From the NCBI GenBank assembly GCA_009705185.1, contig WLCS01000005.1:1-18117 (forward strand): a stretch of DNA of 18,117 bases, in the 5' to 3' direction. The stretch is from Actinomycetota bacterium (lineage in GTDB: Bacteria; Actinomycetota; Actinomycetes; Nanopelagicales; Nanopelagicaceae). Positions 6,487-13,570 of the stretch are shown piece by piece. The notes under the pieces were generated by a model. The model did not search any database, was not told where the DNA came from, and saw only the letters and a list, made by a program, of their open reading frames with translations. The position numbers and the translations under genes were made by a program. Each line of letters opens with the position of its first letter. Position 1 is the stretch's first letter.

Positions 6487-6526
6487 ACTACGAACTAGTC
6501 AATAAATATTTACAGAAAGGGAGATG

Positions 6527-7525
6527 ATGCTTAGTTATATAACACGACGCTTAGGTGTCACTTTCCTTATTTTGCTTGGCGTTAGTTTTACCGTGTATGT
6601 AATTTTTGCTTTCTTGCCATTTGATCCCGCAGCCTTAACATGCGGAAAGAATTGCAATGATCCTGGAATCATCGAAGCTAACCGACATCGACTTGGTTAT
6701 GACCTTCCATTCCTGACTCAGTACTGGGTATTTATTAAAGGTCTATTTCTAGGCCGTTCTTACGGAGAAGGCGCGGCTCTTATTAATTGCCCTGCGCCAA
6801 GTCTTGGATATTCATTCCAAGAGCACTCTTGCGTCACCACACTTATCTCTGAAGCACTTCCAGTAACACTCTCACTTGCTATCGGAGCACTGGTGTTGTG
6901 GCTTATTGTGGGAATCGGTCTCGGCGTTCTTGCTGCCAGATACCGTGGAAAGTTTGTTGATAGCGCAAGCACAGTATTCGTTTTAGTCGGTACTTCACTT
7001 CCAACATTCCTTACTGGTTTGTTGCTCTTGGTATTTGTGGTTATCAAATGGCATCTCATGCCTTTCCCTGCGGGTAACTACACGCCATTTCTTGAAGATC
7101 CATATGAATGGGCGCAAATTTTATTCTTGCCATGGGTAACTCTTGCATTTGCATACGCGGCTTTATATACCCGCTTTGTTCGCAGCGCAGTGATTGAAAC
7201 TTCGAATGAAGATTACATTCGTACTGCTCGCGCAAAAGGTCTTCCAGAATCTGAAATCCTTGGAAAACACACACTGCGCGCAGCACTTGCACCGATTATT
7301 ACGATGGCGGGTTTGGATTTTGCTGGATTACTTGGTGGTGCGATTCTGACCGAATCCGTCTTTAATCTTCCAGGACTGGGCCGTTTAGCAATTAGTGCAG
7401 TAATTGAATACGACCTTCCGATTATTGTTGCGACAACACTTCTTGCTGCTGCAATTGTGGTCATCATGAATCTCATCGTGGATATTTTGTACGCATTTAT
7501 CGATCCGAGAGTGCGAATCGCATGA
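6527..7525 (+). CDS. Peptide-type ABC transporter permease (DppB/OppB family)
   Basis: This is the second membrane channel subunit of the importer. It has 332 residues from ATG 6527. An ATG at 6524 is also possible, but the AAAGGGAG at 6516-6523 would then touch the start codon, so 6527 has the better spacing. Seen are an N-terminal YI.RRLGVTF..L.GVSF..Y segment typical of DppB/OppB, and a long extracytoplasmic loop (about residues 35-105 counted from 6524) with DPAAL and NRHRLGYDLPFL.QYW. Further membrane segments follow, then the EAA loop (EDYIRTARAKGLPESEIL at about 229-246) and the C-terminal FNLPGLG...A...D.P...A motif. The loop carries four cysteines (40, 44, 89, 103), probably disulfide-bonded outside the cell. 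The stop overlaps the start of the next gene by ATGA, implying translational coupling. Confidence 0.92.
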   Translation: MLSYITRRLGVTFLILLGVSFTVYVIFAFLPFDPAALTCGKNCNDPGIIEANRHRLGYDLPFLTQYWVFIKGLFLGRSYGEGAALINCPAPSLGYSFQEHSCVTTLISEALPVTLSLAIGALVLWLIVGIGLGVLAARYRGKFVDSASTVFVLVGTSLPTFLTGLLLLVFVVIKWHLMPFPAGNYTPFLEDPYEWAQILFLPWVTLAFAYAALYTRFVRSAVIETSNEDYIRTARAKGLPESEILGKHTLRAALAPIITMAGLDFAGLLGGAILTESVFNLPGLGRLAISAVIEYDLPIIVATTLLAAAIVVIMNLIVDILYAFIDPRVRIA

Positions 7526-8520
7526 CAATTCTTGATGTAAAAAATCTCAGCGTCGGTTTCCCAACTCCGGATGGTGTTGTCCGTGCCGTCAACGACATTT
7601 CATTTTCTGTTAGTGCTGGCGAGACTCTTGCGATTGTTGGTGAGTCAGGTTCTGGAAAAACTGTAACGAATTTGGCTTTGATGGGCTTACTCAACACCAA
7701 CACAACTCAGATTTCGGGCAGCGCGATGTTCAAGTCTCATACAGGTGACATCGATTTACTTGGTATGGATCCAAATGAGTTACAAAAATATCGCGGTCAA
7801 GATATTTCAATGATTTTCCAAGATCCAATGTCTTCGCTTCATCCCTACTTCTCTATCGGCGACCAAATTATCGAAGCGCACCAAGTACACAATAAAGTTG
7901 ATCCTGAAGTCAGCAAAGCGCGAGCTATTGAACTTCTTGGACTTGTCGGGATCCCAGACCCTGCCTCGAGAATTAATTCTTTCCCACATCAATTTTCTGG
8001 CGGAATGCGCCAACGTGTAATGATTGCGATGGCTTTAGTAAATAACCCATCTTTACTGATTGCAGATGAACCAACTACAGCACTGGATGTGACAGTTCAA
8101 GCGCAGATTCTGGGTCTACTTAAGGATCTGCAACGCGAATTCAAGATGGCAATTATTTTGATTACACACGACTTAGGTGTTGTTGCAGGTGCTGCCGATC
8201 GAGTAAATGTCATGTACGCAGGACGAATTGTAGAAAGTGCGGGCGTCTTTGATCTCTACGCAAAACCTGCAATGCCATACACACAGGGATTACTTGATTC
8301 AGTTCCTCGTCTTGATCGTCCACACACCGATCGACTTGTAGCTATTCCTGGACAGCCTCCTTCAATGATTTCTCTGCCAGACGGATGTTCATTTGCACCT
8401 CGTTGCTCTCGAATCAGTGAAGTTGCAGGCAATAAGTGCCTGACCACACATCCAGAGCTCACTCTTCGCGCTGATAATCACAGCGCTCGTTGCTTTCTAG
8501 GTGAAGGAGTGCGCGCATAA
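7522..8520 (+). CDS. Peptide-type ABC transporter ATPase (DppD/OppD family)
   Basis: One of the two cytoplasmic ATPases that power the importer, 332 residues. All nucleotide-binding motifs are present: Walker A GESGSGKT at 40-47, Q-loop Gln100 in [10 protein letters not shown], signature FSGGM at 158-162, Walker B LLIADE at 178-183 and switch His216 in ITHD. The C-terminal oligopeptide-ATPase extension starts at about 250 (PYTQGLL) and contains Cys289, 295, 306 and 324 in the GCSFAPRC...C...C pattern. In a mycobacterial OppD this pattern binds a 4Fe-4S cluster, so an Fe-S site is plausible here. The gene is coupled to the preceding permease by a 4-nt overlap and to the next ATPase gene by TAATG. 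Confidence 0.95.
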   Translation: MTILDVKNLSVGFPTPDGVVRAVNDISFSVSAGETLAIVGESGSGKTVTNLALMGLLNTNTTQISGSAMFKSHTGDIDLLGMDPNELQKYRGQDISMIFQDPMSSLHPYFSIGDQIIEAHQVHNKVDPEVSKARAIELLGLVGIPDPASRINSFPHQFSGGMRQRVMIAMALVNNPSLLIADEPTTALDVTVQAQILGLLKDLQREFKMAIILITHDLGVVAGAADRVNVMYAGRIVESAGVFDLYAKPAMPYTQGLLDSVPRLDRPHTDRLVAIPGQPPSMISLPDGCSFAPRCSRISEVAGNKCLTTHPELTLRADNHSARCFLGEGVRA

Positions 8521-9494
8521 TGACATCTCCAATCCTTGAAGTGACAAACTTAAGTAAGTTTTTCCCAATTCAATCCCAAGGAATATTCTCCAAAGTTAAA
8601 GGCGATAACAAAGCAGTTAATGGCATTTCATTTACCCTCAACGCCGGTGAAACTTTGGGGCTTGTAGGCGAATCTGGTTGTGGTAAATCAACTGCAGGTC
8701 GCACTATTTTGAAGTTATATGAACCAACTTCAGGCACAATTAAATTTGAAGGCGAAGACATCACCAATTACTCAGCGGCGAAAATGAAGCCACTTCGCAC
8801 ACAGATGCAGATGATTTTTCAGGATCCATATTCATCTCTCAACCCACGCCACACAATCGGTTCAATCATCGCCGCCTCTTATGAAATCCAGAAAATTACT
8901 CCTGAAAATGGCGTAAAGCGTGCGGTGCAAGATCTGATGGATCGAGTCGGATTAAACCCAGAACATTACAACCGCTATCCACACGAGTTCTCAGGTGGGC
9001 AACGCCAACGTATTGGTATTGCGCGAGCACTTGCTTTAAAGCCAAAATTTATCGTTTGCGACGAACCAGTCTCCGCACTCGATGTATCAATTCAAGCGCA
9101 GGTTATTAATCTTCTCGATGACTTGCGCGATGATTTCGGTTTGTCATATCTCTTTATTGCTCATGATTTATCTGTTGTGCAACATATTTCCCAACGCGTT
9201 GCAGTGATGTACCTTGGAAAAATTATGGAGCTGGCACCAACGACAGAGCTTTATAAGACTCCGCATCACCCATATACAAAAGCACTTCTCTCTGCGATTC
9301 CACTTCCGGATCCTGTAACAGAGCGCAAGCGCGAACAAATAATTTTGAGCGGAGACATTCCAAATCCAGTAAACCCACCAACTGGTTGTGTATTTAATAC
9401 TCGTTGCTGGAAAGCTCAAGATAAGTGCCGCACAACTGAACCCACTTTGGTTCAGATTGGTGCATCACAAGTTGCCTGCCACTTCCCAGATTAA
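8520..9494 (+). CDS. Peptide-type ABC transporter ATPase (DppF/OppF family)
   Basis: The partner ATPase, 324 residues, forms the heterodimer with the DppD-like protein. Motifs seen are Walker A GESGCGKS at 50-57, Q-loop in [13 protein letters not shown] at 98-110 (the LNPR ending is typical of DppF/OppF), signature [14 protein letters not shown] at 157-171, Walker B FIVCDE at 177-182, and His215 in IAHD. The C-terminal extension carries Cys290, 296, 303 and 320 in a pattern like that of the DppD-like neighbour, so this subunit might also hold a metal or Fe-S site. Its ATG shares one base with the preceding TAA. It is the last gene of the operon, and its TAA overlaps the stop codon of the convergent iolG in TTAA, leaving no room for a terminator between the two operons. 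Confidence 0.95.
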   Translation: MTSPILEVTNLSKFFPIQSQGIFSKVKGDNKAVNGISFTLNAGETLGLVGESGCGKSTAGRTILKLYEPTSGTIKFEGEDITNYSAAKMKPLRTQMQMIFQDPYSSLNPRHTIGSIIAASYEIQKITPENGVKRAVQDLMDRVGLNPEHYNRYPHEFSGGQRQRIGIARALALKPKFIVCDEPVSALDVSIQAQVINLLDDLRDDFGLSYLFIAHDLSVVQHISQRVAVMYLGKIMELAPTTELYKTPHHPYTKALLSAIPLPDPVTERKREQIILSGDIPNPVNPPTGCVFNTRCWKAQDKCRTTEPTLVQIGASQVACHFPD

Positions 9495-10498
9495 TTCAAG
9501 TTAACTTTTACAGATTTACCTGTTCGTGCAGATTCGTGAGCCGCATCAGCCAAAATCAGAGCTGCACGACCATCATCAAAGGTAGACCCCAGAACTTTTC
9601 CTTCAGAGATTCCCTGAATGAAGAGCGCTAATTCGTTGCGATAAGCCGCCGCATATCGCTCAAGGAAAAAGTTCATGAGTGGCTCCGCAGCTGATGAGAC
9701 ATCCTTTGATGAGTATTCAACGACAGTGTTCTTCAAATTACCGACAGTCAGCATTCCCTTATCGCCGAAAACTTCAAGGCGTTGGTCATAACCATATGCA
9801 GAGTGGCGTGAGTTCAAAATTGTGACAATCTCATTGTTGGCACCTTTAAGGACAACGCAAATGTTGTCGAAGTCGTTCTCTTCCTTGATGTAATCGCAGA
9901 AACTATTTGTTCCTGTTGCTGAAACTTCAACAATATTTGGAACAAAGTAACGTGCAAGGTCGAAATCGTGAATCGTCATGTCACGGAAAATTCCACCGGA
10001 AATAGCTATATATGCCTGAGGAGCTGGACCAGGATCGCGGCTTGTAATTACTACTTGTTCAACCTGTCCAACTTCGCCTTTTGCTACGCGCGATTTAACT
10101 TCCTTAAAATGTGGATCTTGGCGTTGATTGAAGCCGATGGTGACATTTGTCTTTGCGGAGTTAGCAGTTGCTCGTAATGCATCGACATTCTTAATATCAA
10201 GATCAATTGGCTTTTCACACAAGGCGTGAACACCAGCTTTGATTGCCGTTGTCAGAAGCGGGACATGTGTTGGCGTAGGAGAACCAATAATGACTGCATC
10301 GACTTCACCGGAATTGATGACTGCTTCTGGGTCTGAAGAGTACTTTCCGCCAAAAGCCGAAATCACTTTATCTGCTGATTCCTTGAAAGGATCTACAACG
10401 TAGACAAGTTCTGCACTTGGATTTTCTGAGACGCTACCTGCGTGAACATAACCAATACGTCCTGCACCAATAATTGCGAATCTAATCTTCTTTGTCAT
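9491..10498 (-). CDS. iolG: myo-Inositol 2-dehydrogenase (GFO/IDH/MocA family)
   Basis: Predicted to oxidise myo-inositol to 2-keto-myo-inositol (scyllo-inosose) with NAD, the first step of inositol catabolism, in the cytoplasm. The protein has 335 residues, the family norm. The N-terminal Rossmann fold shows GAGRIG at 11-16 and an acidic end to strand two (VVDP, Asp36), which favours NAD. The catalytic set of inositol dehydrogenases is recognisable: Lys96 in EKPID, Asp173 in FRDM and His177 in IHDFD, matching the Lys/Asp/His triad known from the Bacillus enzyme. A Shine-Dalgarno-like AGGA precedes ATG 10498. It is the last gene of the iol operon, 20 nt after the second oxidoreductase. Related activities on scyllo- or chiro-inositol cannot be excluded, but the neighbours iolB, iolD and iolE support the call. 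Confidence 0.85.
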   Translation of the reverse strand: MTKKIRFAIIGAGRIGYVHAGSVSENPSAELVYVVDPFKESADKVISAFGGKYSSDPEAVINSGEVDAVIIGSPTPTHVPLLTTAIKAGVHALCEKPIDLDIKNVDALRATANSAKTNVTIGFNQRQDPHFKEVKSRVAKGEVGQVEQVVITSRDPGPAPQAYIAISGGIFRDMTIHDFDLARYFVPNIVEVSATGTNSFCDYIKEENDFDNICVVLKGANNEIVTILNSRHSAYGYDQRLEVFGDKGMLTVGNLKNTVVEYSSKDVSSAAEPLMNFFLERYAAAYRNELALFIQGISEGKVLGSTFDDGRAALILADAAHESARTGKSVKVNLN

Positions 10499-10518
10499 GT
10501 GTGAATCCTATCTAGGAG

Positions 10519-11541
10519 TTATTTAGTAATTGTTCCGATTTGGTGAGCAATTTTTAACGCTGTATCAATATTGGCAAGTGACTCTTTATGTGTATAGAGA
10601 GGTGCTTCTAGCAAACCTTGTTCGAGGTATTGAGCAAATGCGTGAACCTGGTGAATAAGTCCCAAGTGAGCAGGCATTCCTAAATCGTCTTCCCATGTTG
10701 CCAGCGGATCATTGAGACCGTTTCCGTGAAGCGTGATTGAAGTAGGTGTAAACCAAGGAGTTCCGAAAGATATTGCGCCATTCTTTCCAGAGACTGCTCC
10801 CCAAATTGGAAGAGATGTACGTGCTGAGAGTACGAAGTTTGAACGTGCCCCACTTTCAAATCGCATAAATGCATGAGTTTCTTCATCAATTTGATTTGGA
10901 TGCAGCTTTCCAAAGGAGTGAATCTCTCTAGGGTCACCAAGGAATTGTTGCGAGAAGGCAATTGGATAGATACCCATATCGATAATTGGATTTCCACCAC
11001 CTAGTGTGAAGAGTCTTGGAACAGCGAGATTAGCTTGGCAGAAGTTTGAAATAACTAAGTCAATTTCACCGAGAGTTCCATCGCTGACAAGCTGGCGCGC
11101 AATATCCATCTGAGGCAAGAAACGAGTCCACATTGCCTCGACAGCCAACACCTTCATCTTCTTTGCAGCTGCGTAGATTTGTTCTGCTTCTGCTAAATCC
11201 ATCGTGATTGGCTTTTCGATCAAGACATGTTTGCCGGCATTGATAGCAATAAGAGCAACTTCCAAGCGGTCAGAAGGAAGAGTTGCAATATAGATTGCAT
11301 CGATATCCTCGCGGGCTGCAAGCTCTTCATAAGAATTATGAGCTGACTCCATATTGAAAGTCTTTGCAAATGCTTCTGCCTTGCCAGGAGTACGTGATGC
11401 CACGGCCACAAATTTCTGATCAGAGTTCTTCTGAGCAGTCTTCATCATTGCATCTGCGATCCAACCCGCGCCAAAAATTCCCCAACGAAGTGGTTTTGAT
11501 TCTGATGATTTAAATATATGTGGCTTTGGCAGAGTGGTCAT
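10519..11541 (-). CDS. GFO/IDH/MocA-family oxidoreductase (dihydrodiol-dehydrogenase-like) in the iol operon
   Basis: This is a 340-residue NAD(P)-dependent sugar or polyol dehydrogenase of unknown exact substrate. The Rossmann motif GAGWIA is at 24-29 and EKP at 109-111. The second strand ends in ASRT, so a basic residue (Arg50) replaces the acidic one, which suggests NADP preference. EAMWTRFLP at 135-143 and the DMGIYP motif (Asp188, Tyr192) place it near dimeric dihydrodiol dehydrogenase/xylose dehydrogenase-like members, where Tyr takes the place of the His of IolG. It is thus not a simple duplicate of iolG. In this operon it may interconvert another inositol isomer (scyllo- or chiro-) or reduce an inosose, but this is inference. 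An AAGGA ribosome-binding site precedes ATG 11541. Confidence 0.78.
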   Translation of the reverse strand: MTTLPKPHIFKSSESKPLRWGIFGAGWIADAMMKTAQKNSDQKFVAVASRTPGKAEAFAKTFNMESAHNSYEELAAREDIDAIYIATLPSDRLEVALIAINAGKHVLIEKPITMDLAEAEQIYAAAKKMKVLAVEAMWTRFLPQMDIARQLVSDGTLGEIDLVISNFCQANLAVPRLFTLGGGNPIIDMGIYPIAFSQQFLGDPREIHSFGKLHPNQIDEETHAFMRFESGARSNFVLSARTSLPIWGAVSGKNGAISFGTPWFTPTSITLHGNGLNDPLATWEDDLGMPAHLGLIHQVHAFAQYLEQGLLEAPLYTHKESLANIDTALKIAHQIGTITK

Positions 11542-11561
11542 GTTTTTCCTTTTGTCGTGGC

Positions 11562-12638
11562 TTATTTATCTGGATTCGGAACTGTGACATCTCGAACCAG
11601 CGACTCGAGATCATTCACTGATTGTAAGAAGCCCCGTAAGGTGCGAAGAGTTGCACCAAAATTGGTGAATTCCTCAACCTTTAAACCGTCTACGTCGTAC
11701 ATCTTTCTAAACTCAGGAAGGTGAGTCAAGAGTGGTTCAAGGATGCGCGCTTCAATTGGTTCATTGACGCTGTTGAGGTTTGGAACAATTCCTGACTTGT
11801 TGATGCGTACTTGCCATGCGTATGGGGGAGAGATCACTGAATCCCCACCAATAATTTCACTCCAGTGCATATGGTTTCTAAATGCTGCAGAGAGTAAACG
11901 CGTGCGATATCCGCGCTCTTGGTAAATCTTGTGGGCATGTCTAAATACTGCAACACCTGCCCATTCCATAATGCCGGGATCAACAGTCACGCCAGCTTTT
12001 TCAGCTGAAACTTTTACCCAGTCATCTACGCGTCCAACCATGATTGTGCAGACTGGACCCATCTGCGAGATGTCTTTGCCCTCTGCTTCACGACGTTTTA
12101 AACCGCGCTCGATTGCTTCTGCAACAGCCACAGTCTGTGCAACAGAGAATGAAACTGTCGCATTGAGACTGACGCCTTGGTATGTAGCCTCTTCGAATGC
12201 AGCAATTGCTTCAGTTGTCACGGGAATTTTTACAATCATATTCTTAGCAAGTTTTGAAAACTCAACTGCCTGGGCTGTCAGTTTTTCGGCACTTCTAAAA
12301 TTACGGGGATCGGTTTGAATGGAAAGTCGCCCGTTGCGTCCGTTGTACTTTTCGAATTCTGCTTCAAATAACTTTGCTGCGTTGATAGAGAGTTCTTTGA
12401 CCATCTCCCAGCCGATGTGATCTTCTGTAGCTGTTGGATTCTTTGCTGCGTAATCCTTAATGCGTGAATTCCAGTAATCCTTATCTGCTTTCAGAGCGCT
12501 CAGAGCAATCACTGGGTTACATGTAGCACCGACGATGCCCCAAGTAAGTGCATCTTTAAGTTCTTTCGGATCGGCTGAGTCATTCCACAGAACTGTTTGC
12601 GAGTTCTGCTTCATATAAAGAAATGGTGAAGTTGTCAT
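11562..12638 (-). CDS. Transaldolase-family protein, possible aldolase of inositol catabolism
   Basis: The 358-residue protein has a transaldolase-type TIM barrel. Seen are Asp20 in LWNDSADP, GATCNP at 37-42, the Schiff-base lysine Lys137 in MIVKIPVT, GVSLNATVSFS at 155-165 (the NVTL.FS region of classical transaldolases) and a C-terminal LRGFLQS segment. True transaldolase exchanges dihydroxyacetone units in the pentose phosphate pathway, but the family also includes fructose-6-phosphate aldolases and the sulfo-transaldolase of sulfoquinovose breakdown. This operon lacks the IolJ aldolase that splits 2-deoxy-5-keto-gluconate 6-phosphate into dihydroxyacetone phosphate and malonate semialdehyde. 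A Schiff-base enzyme of this family could fill that role, which is inference. AAGGA overlaps the iolE stop codon, giving tight coupling. A housekeeping transaldolase merely placed here is the alternative. Confidence 0.78.
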   Translation of the reverse strand: MTTSPFLYMKQNSQTVLWNDSADPKELKDALTWGIVGATCNPVIALSALKADKDYWNSRIKDYAAKNPTATEDHIGWEMVKELSINAAKLFEAEFEKYNGRNGRLSIQTDPRNFRSAEKLTAQAVEFSKLAKNMIVKIPVTTEAIAAFEEATYQGVSLNATVSFSVAQTVAVAEAIERGLKRREAEGKDISQMGPVCTIMVGRVDDWVKVSAEKAGVTVDPGIMEWAGVAVFRHAHKIYQERGYRTRLLSAAFRNHMHWSEIIGGDSVISPPYAWQVRINKSGIVPNLNSVNEPIEARILEPLLTHLPEFRKMYDVDGLKVEEFTNFGATLRTLRGFLQSVNDLESLVRDVTVPNPDK

Positions 12639-12646
12639 TACTATCC

Positions 12647-13561
12647 TTACTTGACTCGGGCAGCGCGAGTCGCGGCCAAGATATGTTCACGTGTGCGTTG
12701 CGCAATTGCAAATGGCATGTCGACGGGACAGCCATACATATCTTGTTCAATGATTGCGAAAATTTCTGGGTTAATCTCAAGTGCGCGCTCGATAATTGGT
12801 GCGAACTTTGGAACACCTTCAAAACCAGGCTCTGTCATAACACCTTTAGATACTGCATCAACAAATGGAAGATCATTCTTGAGAGTGTCAGCCAAAATGT
12901 CTGGGTGAACTTGCTTGAGGTGCAGATATCCAATGCGCTCTGGATACGCATTCATCATCTTGATGTTGTCACCTAAGTAGTAAGCGAAGTGGCCAGTATC
13001 AAGACAGAGATTTGTATATTTCTTATCTGTCTCTTGCAATAGTCGTTCTACTTCTTGATATGTACCAATGTGGCTATCAGCATGTGAATGGAACTGCTGA
13101 TGAATACCGAATTCTTCAAGCAGAGCCTTACCTAATTTGTCATGGCCTGCCGCAAGTCGCTTCCATTGTTCGTTTGTCAGGGTGCGAGATTCGCGTGCTT
13201 GGCCTGTCTTGTCATCGCGCCACAAATCTGGAATAACAACAAGGTGTTCAACGCCTAGTTGTGAAACTAGGGTTGCAACAGCAAGTGCTTGGTCCCATGC
13301 ACGTTGCCATTGGCTCTCATCTTCTTTATGAAAACCTGTAAATACAGTTCCGGCAGTCATCTTGAGATTGCGTTTACCAAGTTCATCCTCAAGTTGTTTT
13401 GGATCAGTAGGTAGATATCCGTAAGGTCCAAGTTCAATCCAGTGATAGCCAGCTTCGACTGCTTCATCGAGAAAACGATTCCATGGAACTTGATGAGGTT
13501 CATTGGGAAACCAGACTCCCCATGAATCAGGAGCAGTACCGACGCGGATTTGTTGAGTCAT
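12647..13561 (-). CDS. iolE: Inosose dehydratase (2-keto-myo-inositol dehydratase)
   Basis: Predicted to remove water from 2-keto-myo-inositol to give the trihydroxycyclohexane-dione used by IolD, the second step of the pathway. The 304-residue protein has the TIM-barrel fold of the xylose-isomerase/AP-endonuclease 2 superfamily. Visible marks are GTAPDSWGVWFP at 8-19, typical of IolE, then IELGPYGY at 42-49 and FHSHADSHIGT at 157-167. CLDTGHFAYY at 186-195, HLKQVHP at 214-220 and IIEQDMYGCP at 270-279 follow. These supply the Glu, His and Asp metal ligands. IolH is a related barrel, but the front motif favours IolE. An AGGGGAAAACA leader precedes ATG 13561, and iolD ends 9 nt upstream. Confidence 0.9.
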   Translation of the reverse strand: MTQQIRVGTAPDSWGVWFPNEPHQVPWNRFLDEAVEAGYHWIELGPYGYLPTDPKQLEDELGKRNLKMTAGTVFTGFHKEDESQWQRAWDQALAVATLVSQLGVEHLVVIPDLWRDDKTGQARESRTLTNEQWKRLAAGHDKLGKALLEEFGIHQQFHSHADSHIGTYQEVERLLQETDKKYTNLCLDTGHFAYYLGDNIKMMNAYPERIGYLHLKQVHPDILADTLKNDLPFVDAVSKGVMTEPGFEGVPKFAPIIERALEINPEIFAIIEQDMYGCPVDMPFAIAQRTREHILAATRAARVK

Positions 13562-13570
13562 TGTTTTCCC

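Noticed and set aside
3617..9494. Assigning the importer to inositol uptake because it borders the iol operon
   Set aside because: It is family-5 peptide type, on the opposite strand with its own promoter, and known inositol ABC importers use a different binding-protein family. The adjacency may be chance.
11929..12318. 129-codon plus-strand frame inside the transaldolase-family gene
   Set aside because: Shadow frame opposite a strongly supported gene, with no domain signature and no start signal.
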